A stretch of DNA of 64,000 nt from Hysterangium stoloniferum. Its lineage: Eukaryota; Basidiomycota; Agaricomycetes; Hysterangiales; Hysterangiaceae. Of this stretch, positions 18,677 to 28,740 are shown one piece after another; position 1 is the stretch's first letter, and every line of letters begins with the position of its first letter. The DNA lies in the NCBI GenBank assembly GCA_015178975.1, contig WHVD01000004.1, positions 1,612,001 through 1,676,000 of the forward strand. The letters run 5' to 3'. Position numbers and translations under genes: made by a program. The notes below the pieces were generated by a model. That model was not told the origin of the DNA. It ran no database searches and saw only the letters and a list, made by a program, of their open reading frames with translations.

Positions 18677-20396
18677 CAAGCCTGGGAACCCTTGCTACGC
18701 TGCGGGGCAGTCACTTCGTGACCTGCCCCACAACTTCGCTGCGGGCTCCGGCTTGTTGGGGGGCGAAGCCCCCCAAACCCCCCCGCATCGACAACTCTTA
18801 AGTATTTCTGAGGCCCATTGTTCTAAAAGGGAAGCTGTTTGAATGAAAGTCACCTTAGAATGGAAAGTCACCTTAGAATGGAAAGTTACCTTAGAACGGA
18901 AAGTCACCTTAGAACAGAAAGTCACCTTAAAACAGAAAGTCACCTCAGAGCAGAAAGTGTTCAGGGGATGGAAAGTGTTACAAAGGAAACAATGGTTACA
19001 ACACGAAATGAAAGGAAACAATTGTGATAAAGAGAAACAAAAGGAAACAAACATTACAAAGGAAACACCCTTTACAATGGTCACAAAAGAAAAGAATGGT
19101 CACAAAAGAAAACAACAGTGACAAAAGAAAACAACAGTGACAAAAGAAAACAACAGTGACAAAAGAAAACAACAGTGACAAAAGAAAACAACAGTGACAA
19201 AAGAAAACAACAGTGACAAAAGTGTAAGAATGGAAACTGTTTAAAGAACAGAAACCATTACAAAAGGTATTACAAAAGACAGAAAGAAATATTACAAATG
19301 GAACAATAGTTTCAAAAGGAACAATGGGTACAAAAGGAGCAACAGTTTCAAAAGGAGCAATGGTTGCAAAAGGAGTAATGGTTTCAAAAAAGCAGTGGTT
19401 TCAGATGGAGTAACTGAATAGAGATTGAGTTGATTCAACTGAAATTGATGTACAATTGAGACAGCATTGATATGATATAGCATTGATTGAGAATTGATAA
19501 GCATTGAAGAAACATTAATAGAGCATGGATAGAGCATTGATATATTTTATTGTATTTCAATAAAATGGAAAAAAGATATATTGTATTGTATATTTTATTG
19601 TATTTCAATTTATTCCATTTTATTTTGATTTATTTTGTTCTATTTTTAAACATTTTATTTTGATTTATTGTATTTTATTCTGATTTTTCCGATTTTATGT
19701 AATTTTGAAGCATTTTATTTTCATTTACTGTATTTTATTTCGATTTATTCTATTTTACTTTATTTCTAAACATTTTATTTTCATTTATTGTATTTTATCG
19801 AATGCTTCCGTGAGGGCGCGGGAAAGACTCCCAAAAGGGGGCGGGCAATTCTCCCGGAAAGGTCGTGGGAATGTGTTCTTGAGGGGCGCGGGAAATGGTC
19901 CGGTGAAGGGCGTGGGAAAAACTGCGCGGGAAATGCTTACTGAACGGCGCGGGAAATGCTGACATGAAGGGCGCGGGAAATTCTACTGGAGGTTCGTGGG
20001 AAATGTGTCCGGTGTATGAAATGGTTCCGCGCATGACAATGCTCTCGCGGCATCTGAAAATACCTCCGCGCAAATACTCCCGCGCGTGGACAAATACTTC
20101 CGCGCGTCACAAAATACCTCCACACGTTAGGAAATACTTCCGCGCCTGTCACAGAATACTCCCGCGGCGCCACAAATGCTCCCGCGAATGCCAAAAAGCG
20201 TGCGGATTTGCTCCCGCGCTGACTAATAAGAGACTTCGGGCGCTAACGCGCCCTCAGCTTAGTCACACAGTGCGTTTCGGGCGCTGCGCGCCCTCACAAA
20301 TTGGGGAAAAAGCTCGGGCGCTCCGCGCCCTCACAAATAGGGCCTGCGGCGCCTAAAAACGCCCACCACCCACCAAGCAACTTTACTATATATTGA
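18677..20396 (-). mobile_element. Helitron unit 4 (non-autonomous, 5'-most)
   Basis: 1720 bp. The 3' end CAAGCCTGGGAACCC at 18677 matches unit 2. The 5' end at 20396 reads TCAATATATAGTAAAGTTGC on the minus strand, directly next to host A. The interior has the same module order as unit 3: minisatellites (18840-18960, 18-bp GAAAGTCACCTTAGAACG type; 19085-19215, 19-bp ACAAAAGAAAACAACAGTG; 19310-19400), A/T-rich stretch (19520-19800), CG-rich repeats (19800-20215) and GC-hairpin end block. Confidence 0.8.
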
Positions 20397-20510
20397 TATG
20401 ATAGAGCATATTCACAAATATTCTTGAAATTTTTGAAATTTTATCCTCTGAGCTATCAAGGTTATACATCTGAAGTATCAAACATTGGAAGGGTTTTTTG
20501 AGTCACTGTA

Positions 20511-21297
20511 ACCCACACCTTCTCACCACCTCAGGAATATTTTGATCATTTATCCTTCACCAGTACATCTCAGACACTCAGTTCAAGTTGTTGGATATCC
20601 TGACTGACATTTCCATGTCACTTGGCTACCATCCCCAGGTTTCAATAGTTGGTTTTAGTCTTTTCATGGGTGCTGTCACATGGTTCAAGTAGTCTTAAAC
20701 CTTGGGTTGAACCTGCAGCAGGCTATCAGATCATTTAGTTGGCTTCCCATGAGTGATATGAGGTGATCTTTGTATTCAGTTTGTTACTGATTGTATTCTC
20801 ACTAGATTGCATCCATTCTCAAAAGGAAACTTTGTGACAATACTCTGAAGAAGTGACTCAAAGACAAACCCAGGCATGTTGTGTACCTGCCACACATTCT
20901 GTAGTTACACAAAGAAGAAATGATATGTCTTGAGCTCAAGCAATGGTGAGTTTTGTATGCAGTGACATATAGTGAGATGCTTGACAATCCTTGGACATAC
21001 TTTTGTCACAAATGTACAAGCTCAAATTCTGATAATATTCAACTTGATATTCCTTTGACATTCCTTTGACTGCCAACTTGATTTCCAACTCAACTATCCC
21101 CCAACATTATTTGACTCAACATTTGACTAACCTTCAACTTGTTTTAGTTTGATATCATATTATCATCATAGGTAAATGATAAATAGCATAAAAGGGCAAT
21201 GATAGGAGCAAGGGAAGTCAGTCAGAAAACCTGTATTATAATTTTATTCTTATTTTCTGTGTCCTAATCAAGTCACACACTGTCTATATACTGTATA
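20511..21297. other. Unassigned; 3' half shared with 49490-50023
   Basis: No gene recognised. 21050-21297 (for example ACATTTGACTAACCTTCAAC, AAATGATAAATA) is related to 49500-49760, in both cases shortly before a foldback element starting CAGTGGCTC. The two foldback copies therefore lie within the same larger repeat. Confidence 0.45.
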
Positions 21298-21407
21298 CAG
21301 TGGCTCAAAAAATCGTTCCAATGTTTTGTTGTTTTGGAAAGATTGATTCACAATACAAATACTAGATATCAGAAAGTTCTTAAAATATTACCCCATATAG
21401 TATAGCA
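21298..21407. mobile_element. Left arm of a Tc1 foldback element (truncated)
   Basis: It begins CAGTGGCTCAAAAAATCG after TA and is about 95% identical to 50024-50130. It stops at AGCA, exactly where a Helitron end begins. The matching element C shows the uninterrupted sequence AGCATATTAG there. Confidence 0.88.
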
Positions 21408-22578
21408 TCATATAAAGTAAAGTTGTACAGTGGGTGGTGGGCATTTTTAGGTGCTGAAGGTGCCCTAATGCGTGTGCACACCCAAACTTTCCCGATGAGG
21501 GTGCATGTGAGTGTGTGACTAGGCTGAGGGCGTGTTAGTGCCCGAAGTCTCTTATTAGTCGGCATGGGAGCAAATCCAGAGGCTTTTTGGCATTTCCGGG
21601 AGTATTTTTGATGCTGTGGGAATATTGTGTGATGGGTGTGGAAGTATTTTGTGACGGGCAGGAGTATTTTGTCACTTGCGCGGAGGCATTTCATGATGCG
21701 TGGGAATATTGTTACTGTGTGGGAGTATTTTGTCACATGCACGGAGGTATTTTCCAATGCCATGGGAGTATTGTTACATGTGAGGGAGTATTTTGTCACA
21801 TGCACAGAAGTATTGTTATACACCCGGGAGCATTTTTGAACCGTGTGGGAGTATTTTGTCAGGTTGTGGGAGTATTTTGTCAGGTTGTGGGAGTATTTTG
21901 TCAGGTTGTGGAAGTATTTTGTCAGGTTGTGGGAGTATTTTGTCAGGTTGTGGGAGTATTTTGTCAGGTTGTGGGAGTATTTTGTCAGGTTGTGGGAGTA
22001 TTTGTCACATGCACAGAACCATGTCACACACCCTAATGAATTTCCTGCACCCTTCAAATCAGCATTTTCCGTGCCATTCACGTAAGCATTTTCCGTGCCA
22101 TTCACGTAAGCATTTTCCGTGCCATTCACGTAAGCATTTTCCGTGCCATTCACGTAAGCATTTTCCGTGCCATTCACGTAAGCATTTTCCGTGCCATTCA
22201 CGTAAGCATTTTCCGTGCCATTCACGTAAGCATTTTCCGTGCCATTCACGTAAGCATTTTCCGTGCCATTCACGTAAGCATTTTCCGTGCCATTCACGTA
22301 AGCATTTTCCGTGCCATTCACGTAAGCATTTTCCGTGCCATTCACGTAAGCATTTTCCGTGCCATTCACGTAAGCATTTTCCGTGCCATTCACGTAAGCA
22401 TTTTCCGTGCCATTCACGTAAGCATTTTCCGTGCCATTCACGTAAGCATTTTCCGTGCCATTCACGTAAGCATTTTCCGTGCCATTCACGTAAGCATTTT
22501 CCGTGCCATTCACGTAAGCATTTTCCGTGCCATTCACGTAAGCATTTTCCGTGCCATTCACGTAAGCATTTTCCGTGC
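21408..22578 (+). mobile_element. Decayed Helitron unit 5, opposite orientation, 3' end lost
   Basis: Starts TCATATAAAGTAAAGTTGTA right after host A (21407). The end block (21408-21570) aligns with the reverse complement of 16540-16714, but nearly every CpG is TpG or CpA (for example GGGCGTGTTAGTGCCC for GGGCGCGCTAGCGCCC). Repeats follow: loose GGGAGTATTTTG units (21590-21840), 21-bp x 8 (21845-22005) and 24-bp x 21 (22077-22578). The 3' hairpin end is missing; the unit breaks off at a chromovirus LTR. Confidence 0.78.
21845..22005. repeat. 21-bp minisatellite, 8 copies
   Basis: Copies of GTTGTGGGAGTATTTTGTCAG, nearly identical. It corresponds to the CTCCCGCG-type repeats of intact units read in the other direction. 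Confidence 0.93.
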
Positions 22579-22580
22579 CA
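22060..22580. repeat. 24-bp minisatellite, about 21 copies
   Basis: Essentially identical copies of a unit containing CGTAAGCATTTTCCGTGCCA. Its reverse complement resembles the CGGGAAATGCTTACATGAA repeats at 18220-18260, so it is a local expansion of a repeat already present in the Helitron module. The long open frames on both strands are repeat translations. Confidence 0.95.
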
Positions 22581-23380
22581 CCGGACTCCAGGCATTAACT
22601 TATACACACCCGTGCCCTATACGCACCCATTATCAGTTTACTGGAATTCCTGCCGGACTCCATACATCAGACTTGTCTACATTTGACTTCGTTACGTTGT
22701 GTTTCAATCACCAGAAAACCCACCGGACTCGGTCCCTGTCCATGTCCGACCTCGTCCCACACATCAGTCACTGGACCCTGCTCAGAATACCTGTCTTCCC
22801 TCTAACAGAGCCCTGTTCCTGTTTTAGTCAAATGACCTGTCACGATTCAGACTCCGCTCCTGCTCTGTTTCCTGTTATGGTTTATGATTTGTCACTATTT
22901 GGACTCCGCTCCATTCCATCCTGTTCCTAACACCAAACTTGGTGTTTACTATTCCCGTTTTATGTTTTGCTTGTTTCGTTTCATCATTACTGAATTTGGT
23001 ATGTCATTCACTCCACGGTCTATTTAAACTGGCAGATGTTGTACTTACAATCCAGTCAGAAAATCGGCTTAGATTCCCCCCAGTAATCTAATACATTTTC
23101 CACTCTAAACTCCTACTTGAATTACACTGCTCACGCTAGTCAGAGCCCACGGGCTCCGGCGCATCTATCTCACCTATCTCGACTCACAACCTCATGACCC
23201 ACGACCTCTGACCTACGACCTCCTGACCCACAACCCCCGGCCAGACTCCCCGGGATTCCCGTCCGCCTGTCTGAAATTGGATGACACGATCTAGTGAGGG
23301 TGCAGCCTATAAGCTGAAGCCAAGTCCTACTGGATATTCCATGGGTTTCTCTGGAGACCCACCATGTACGTACCCTAACA
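22579..23380 (+). repeat. 5' LTR of chromovirus 1 (first ~20 bp missing)
   Basis: Aligns along its length with the 3' LTR at 29598-30393: shared TGACCTGTCACGATT, CACCAAACTTGGTG, a TATTTAAACTGGCAGATG TATA-like region (23030-23047) and the end ATAAGCTGAAGCCAAGTCCT...CCTAACA at 23380. The TGTTACGACC start is missing and replaced by minisatellite. Confidence 0.88.
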
Positions 23381-23416
23381 GTATTTTCTGACTAAGACTC
23401 ACAGATTGTTTTCATT

Positions 23417-24700
23417 ATGCCACCAAGAAGAAAAGCACACGCATAGGCATCATTACCTGGACCGTCGACTCTTCATTCCCCATTAACTTTGTATACCAGC
23501 CAGACGCTTGTGAACCAGTCGGAACCCATGGAAGAAGCCCGTATTGAAGAAGTCCTGGAAAACCAGGACAAATCCGAGCATGAGGACAAATCCATGGCCC
23601 CCGACAAGGGCAAAGGTGTCAAAAATCCTCTGTCTATCAAACAACTGCACTTGGGGGATCCTACTTCTGAATTTTTAGCAGGTACTATAGATACATTCAT
23701 GATGCACCTGCTCGAAGAACGAAAGAAAAAGGAACAAGAACCTCCACGGTCAAAGTCAATGGTCCGGAACCCTTCACGGGTTCCAACCCAAACAAACTCT
23801 CTACTTTCCTCATGCAATGTCACTTCAATTTCCACAATCAATCCGCCGCATTTCCCACAGGCTCCCAAAAAGTCAACTATGCACTTTCATACTTGTCAGG
23901 ATCTGTGCTGAAATAGTTCAAACTGGCTTTTAGCAGACTTTCCAAGGAAGAGCCGCTTTGGCTCGAAGATTGGGATGCTTTTGTTATGGAGCTTGAAACC
24001 AACTTTGGCCCATATGACCTGACAGGAGAAGCCGAGAACAGTCTCACAAATCTTTGTATGAAGGACATGCAGCGCATTACAGACTATATCATCCAATTCA
24101 ATACTCTTGCAGCTCATTGTCAGTGGGGCGATCCCACTCTCCACCACCAATTCTATGCCGGTCTGCCATCCCACCTTAAAGATGAAGTGTCGAAAGGAGA
24201 AGATGGCAAGCCAAAAAACCCTCTCCCATATGCACCTCAAAACACGGATGCATGTTATTGAGAACATTGTGCGGAAGTTGCCCACGAGACCTCCACGGAC
24301 AAAGTAAACAAGTCCACGGCCAATAAAAACAACAACAACAACTCATCAACTAGCAACCAAAACTCCATGCAATCCGATAAGAAGAACCATAAAAAGTCTT
24401 CAAACAACAACAACAAGGACAATAACAAGGGTCAACAGTCTGGCAAGCAAACCAGAAAACCTGACCTCTCAGGCAAACTCGGACCTGATGGCAAATTGAC
24501 CCCACAGGAAAGACAACGTCGCATGCACAATAACCTCTGTCTCTTGTGCAGAAAACCCGGTCATCGAGTCCCGGAATGTCCGCTGGCAAAAGCAAACTCT
24601 TCAAAGGGTCAAACAGCCAAGGCCTCCACGGAAACCCTGTCAAAGGACAAACTGGCTTCCGACTCAAAAAAAGAGTAAGCAACCCTACAGACTCCGCACA
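23417..24700 (+). pseudogene. Chromovirus 1 gag relic
   Basis: Structural protein of a Ty3/gypsy element. ATG at 23417 gives MPPRRK, the usual start in Agaricomycete relatives, but a stop follows after nine codons. Further fragments in shifting frames are recognisable: 23489-23911 (acidic N-terminal region, then a broken capsid start), 23890-24261 (capsid with SLTNLCMKDMQRITDYIIQF and YAGLPSHLKDE) and 24367-24678 (basic Asn/Lys-rich linker, then the CCHC zinc knuckle CLLCRKPGHRVPEC near 24537-24580). Several frameshifts and stops make it non-functional. Confidence 0.85.
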
Positions 24701-25610
24701 GGTTGGGGCTTGCGTTGCCTCTCCGTGCATTCAAGAGTTTACTCATCTCAACACATCCACCCTTTCGCATTCTGATTCATTTTCCATTAAACTTATGTCT
24801 AATATGATCCCGAAATTCTTTTTTTCAGCTCTTATAGATTCCGGCTCGACTCATTGTTTTTTAGATACAAAATTCACACAAAAGAATTTGTTGTCAACTT
24901 ATCCGATAAATCCTGTCAGCCTCTGCCTCTTCGATGGCACAAGTAATTCAGTTGTTACCCAAGCTTGTGATTTATCCATCTGTTTCCCATGTAGAACATC
25001 TCAATTGGTCACTTTCTATGTGACCCAGTTAGACTCAAGTTGCTCAGTGGTCCTTGGACATAACTGGCTTACCCGCTACAATCCGTTGATTGACTGGATA
25101 GCTAACAGTATAACATTCTGGACTCCCGCGGCAGCCAAGGAAACTGCGCCCGTCACGGCCTCCGTGGCACCCATGGCCTTCCCGGCACCTGCAGTCTCAA
25201 GGATTCCTGTGATCCCTACAGCACCCATGGCTTCCCCGGAACCCACGGCACCTCCGTCTATTTCTCTGATTAATGCTGCAGCTTGTATTAGGGCTACAAA
25301 AATGGACAGGTCCCAGGCGTTCACTATCAACTTAAAAATTGATGAAGCAATTGGACATTTTTCAACCCCGGTATCCAAATCTGAGCAAGCCGCTGACCTA
25401 GAAGGTGTCTCGGAGAAATATCATGAATTCATAGATGTTTTTAGCAAGCGGAAAGCTGACCGGCTCCCACCCCACAGAGAATACGACTTGAAAATCGATC
25501 TCAAAGATGGTGCCCAGCCACCCCTAGGACATATCTATCCGCTCTCATCCACAGAACTTTCTGCAATCTGCAATTTCCTGGATGAACATTTGTCCATAGG
25601 TTTTATCTGA
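24546..25610 (+). pseudogene. Chromovirus 1 protease and linker to RT
   Basis: Open for 354 codons, continuing from the zinc knuckle in another frame. The retroviral-type aspartic protease has ALIDSGSTHCFLD (catalytic DSG at about 24838-24846) and ends with VVLGHNWLTRYNPLIDW, the conserved block before RT. A Pro/Ala-rich linker follows, then FSKRKADRLPPHREYDLKID, the start of RT. It ends in a stop at 25608. Confidence 0.88.
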
Positions 25611-26755
25611 CCCTCAAAGTCTCCTTTTGGAGCACCTGTTCTGTTTGTCAGAAAAAAGGATGAATCCCTTAGACTATGTGTTGATTTTAGAGGCCTCAAT
25701 GCTGTCACCAAAAAGGATAAGTAGCCACTTCCACTCATATCTGATCTGCTTGATGCTCCACGGAATGCCCGGATTTACACCAAAATAGATCTCAAACACG
25801 CCTATCACTTGGTCTGGATTGCCACGGGCAACAAATGGAAACCACTTTTAGAACCCGCTATGGGGCCTTCGAGTGGTTGGTGATGCCCTTTGGACTCACC
25901 AATGCCCTGCCTGTTTTTCAGCATTTTATCAACAACATTTTCTCCAACATGCTCAATGTATGCGTTATTGTTTACTTGGATGACATTCTTATCTACTCTG
26001 AGAATCCCATGGAACATGACAAACAAGTCCATGAAGTTCTCTGGAGGCTCAGACAACATGGTTTATTCGTGAATGGTAAAAAATGTACTTTTGACATGGA
26101 CTCTGTGGAATACCTGGGTTTCATCATGGGACCCAACAGACTCCACATGGATGAAACTAAAGTGCAAGTCATCAAAGATTGGCCCAAACCCCGAAAAGTC
26201 AAAGATATACAATCCTTTCTCGGCTTTGCCAATTTTTACCGATGGTTTATCCATGGATATTCTGACATCACGGTACCCCTTACCCGTCTTACGCGTAAGG
26301 ATACTCCGTGGAATTTTAACGATAAATGTCAAAAAGCTTTCAATCTTTTAAAAAATTCTTTTTCCTCAGCTCCTATTCTGTCGCATTGGAAACTGGACTT
26401 CCCGCTCATTGTCAAAACAGACGCCTCGGATTATGCGCTTGGAGCCATTCTGTCTATCCAGGACTCCAATGGAGAAGTCCACCCCATGGTGTTTCTGTCC
26501 TGGACTTTTACCGGAGCAGAGCTCAACTATGACATTCATGATAAGGAACTCCTGGCAATCTTTTCAGCTTTCAAAGCGTGGCGACACTATTTGGAAGGCT
26601 CAGGAACTCCGATTGACATTGTAACAGATCACAAAAACCTGGAATACCTTTCTACCACAAAACCTTTGACCTGTCAGCAGGCCCACTGGTCTCAATATCT
26701 ATCTGCTTTCAATATGATTATCTGCTTTCAATATGATTATCTGCTTTCAATATGA
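25611..26755 (+). pseudogene. Chromovirus 1 reverse transcriptase and RNase H
   Basis: RT blocks in order: [14 protein letters not shown] (25620), [14 protein letters not shown] (25678, followed by a stop), then an open stretch from 25835 with MPFGLTNALPVFQHFIN and the active-site YLDD (25975-25986), then the thumb with FLGFANFYRWFI. RNase H has IVKTDASDYALGAILS, the acidic ELNYDIHDKELLAIF and VTDHKNLEYL. The gene is then broken by the 19-bp minisatellite from 26699. Confidence 0.9.
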
Positions 26756-27075
26756 TTATCTGCTTTCAATATGATTATCTGCTTTCAATATGATTATCTG
26801 CTTTCAATATGATTATCTGCTTTCAATATGATTATCTGCTTTCAATATGATTATCTGCTTTCAATTTGATTATCTGCTTTCAATATGATTATCTGCTTTC
26901 AATTTGATTATCTGCTTTCAATATGATTATCTGCTTTCAATATGATTATCTGCTTTCAATATGATTATCTCCTTTCAATATGATTATCTGCTTTCAATAT
27001 GATTATCTGCTTTCAATATGATTATCTGCTTTCAATATGATTATCTGCTTTCAATATGATTATCCACTTTCAACC
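26699..27075. repeat. 19-bp minisatellite inside the chromovirus pol gene
   Basis: About 19-20 nearly identical copies of TCTGCTTTCAATATGATTA. The unit arose from the coding sequence for the SAFNMII segment that precedes the conserved RFRPGHLGGKSD block (remnant at 27066-27095). A 19-bp unit changes the frame at each copy, so it destroys the reading frame. Confidence 0.95.
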
Positions 27076-28740
27076 TGGCCATCTCGGTGGCAAATCCGAC
27101 ACTTTAACTAGATGATGGGACATCTATCCTAAAGAGGGGAGCAACGACTATGCAATGGTAAATGTGCACAACCTGAAACCTATTTTCACAAATCAACAAC
27201 TTACCACATCGGTCCGCACAACTTTCCTCATCAATCCCATTGTCCGTGGAATTATCATTATGTGTATTGAGAAGTTACATCAAGATATTCTATCAGCAAT
27301 TCCACTAGACCTGATTACTAAAGCTCACCTTGACAATCCCGTAGACCCCAATCAACCCTGGTGGTCTCTTGATCAGCATGGTTTCATTAGACTTGACGAT
27401 AGGATCTATGTACCAGACTCTGACGGCCTCTGCCTCAGGTCCTTCAATACAAACATGATCATCCACTCTCAGGACATTTCGGGTACAACAAAACTCTATC
27501 ATTAATACGAAGAGAATACACTTGGCACGGACTCCGTGGATTCATTAAGCACTATTGTAAATCTTGCACTACTTGTCCCCGCTCGAAATCTCAGCGACAC
27601 AAGCCATATGGCCTTTTGAAACAACTCCCAGTACCGGAACATCCATGGAATTCTATCTCTATGGATTTCATTGAACACCTACTGGATTCCAAAGGCTTTT
27701 CCACCATTCTAGTCGTTGTTGATAGATTCTCAAAACAAGGCATATTCATCCCTACATATGACACAATTACGTCCGTGCAGTTAGCAGAACTTTTTATTAT
27801 CCACGTATTTTCCAAGCACAGAGTTCCATCCCACATAACTTCTGACCCAGGATCAGAGTTCGTACCTCATTTCTTTAGATCCCTCAGGAAATCCTTGGAC
27901 ATGAAATTACACTTCACATCTGGACATCACCCAGAAGGTGATGGACAAACTGAACACATCAACCAGACATTGGAACAATATCTCCACACATATTGCAATT
28001 ACCAACAGGACAATTGGAAATCTTTGTTACCACTTGCAGAATTTGCTTACAACTGCACCTTCAGCCACTACTGGCATTTCCTCATTCTTTGCAAATAAAG
28101 GATATAATCCAAATATTACAGTACATCCAGAATGAAATCTCGCCTCTGCTCACACTCAAGAGTTCACCACAGACCTCCATGAGCTCCACAAGGAACTCCA
28201 GACTGCAATTAAGTCTGCCCAAGAGCAATACCAACTTTCAGCGGACAGACACCAGATCCCACCACCCAACTTCAAGATTGGTGACCGTGTTTTTGTCAAA
28301 GCTCAATTTTTCCAGACTACCCATCCATCAAAAAAGCTTGCTGAAAAATATTTAGGTCCTTTTGAAATTATCGCACAAGTAGGTTCAGTCTCTTGGACTC
28401 TACGGCTTCCGGATAGCATGCACGCGGTACACCCGGAATTTCATGTTTCTATGTTAGAACCTTGTACTGCTAACACTATCCCGGATCACATGCAATCTCC
28501 ACCTCCTCCTGTCATCATTGACGGAGAACCCTAGTTTGAAATCTCACAGATTTTAGATTCAAAAATTGACAAGTGTCGACGCACTTGTAAACTGCTTTAC
28601 TTGGTCAAGTGGGCGGGTTACGAGGGCACCGATGAAGAGACCTCATTGATTTTGGCCACGGAACTCGGTAATGCCATGGAAATTGTTACTGACTTTCATA
28701 CAGCTTACCCACTCAAACCTGGACCATTATTGTCTCTCTG
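27076..28740 (+). pseudogene. Chromovirus 1 integrase and chromodomain
   Basis: Linker (27155-27505), then an H2C2 finger remnant with HYCKSCTTCPRSKSQ (27546-27600), the core with DFIEHL, SDPGSEFVPHFF and PEGDGQTEHINQTLEQYL (the D, D and E blocks, 27660-27980), the C-terminal region with IGDRVFVKAQFF and HPEFHVSMLEP (28280-28460), and a chromodomain FEISQILDSKI...LYLVKWAGYEGTDEE (28540-28650) that would direct integration to marked chromatin. Stops at 27503, 28096, 28132 and 28534 make it inactive. Confidence 0.88.

Larger units (their letters stand above)
7579..20396 (-). mobile_element. Head-to-tail array of four Helitron units
   Basis: The array is inserted between A (20397 side, minus strand) and T (7578 side) of the sequence CATA/TCTAGA preserved in the intact arm near 6198-6208. 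On the minus strand it begins TCAATATATAGTAAAG and ends CCTAAGCTTG. Internal junctions CTTG/TC at 9463/9462 and 18677/18676 are direct, and at 16798/16794 there are three extra bases (TCA on the minus strand). Each unit has a GC-rich double hairpin at its 3' end (left end on the plus strand) and a GC-hairpin block at its 5' end. Only unit 2 carries a Rep/helicase gene; the other three are non-autonomous. Confidence 0.8.
6087..20508. mobile_element. Foldback Tc1/mariner-like element, split by two later insertions
   Basis: The left arm 6087-6270 starts CAGTGACTCAAAAAACCC right after TA. Its inverse is found in two pieces: 7511-7578 (pairs with the inner part of the left arm, about 6203-6270) and 20397-20508 (pairs with 6087-6202, ending GGGTTTTTTGAGTCACTG before TA). 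The arms are about 180 bp and nearly perfect, so the original element was a ~365-bp palindromic TA-inserting element. It was opened first at its centre by a Tc1 element (6271-7510) and then, in the right arm, by the Helitron array (7579-20396). The intact left arm gives the exact empty site for the array. Confidence 0.85.

Noticed and set aside
7600-20390. Organelle origin of the GC hairpin clusters
   Set aside because: Similar GC clusters occur in fungal and algal organelle DNA, but here they sit at the ends of units inserted between A and T of a nuclear-type DNA transposon, next to a Rep/helicase gene.
6087-20508. One giant 14.4-kb mariner element carrying a Helitron as cargo
   Set aside because: The empty-site comparison shows that the array was inserted later into the right arm; the ends were not carried around it as a designed cargo slot. 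Later movement as a unit cannot be excluded but nothing shows it.
16943-22580. CRISPR-like arrays
   Set aside because: Repeats are directly adjacent without unique spacers, and the context is eukaryotic transposons.
21380-22686. Open frames of 182-393 codons on both strands
   Set aside because: They run through the 24-bp repeat in three frames; no domain apart from the repeat.
23381-23420. A tRNA primer binding site after the 5' LTR of chromovirus 1
   Set aside because: The sequence after the LTR (GTATTTTCTGACTAAGACTC) did not match the 3' end of a tRNA that I could name with confidence; the priming mode is left open.
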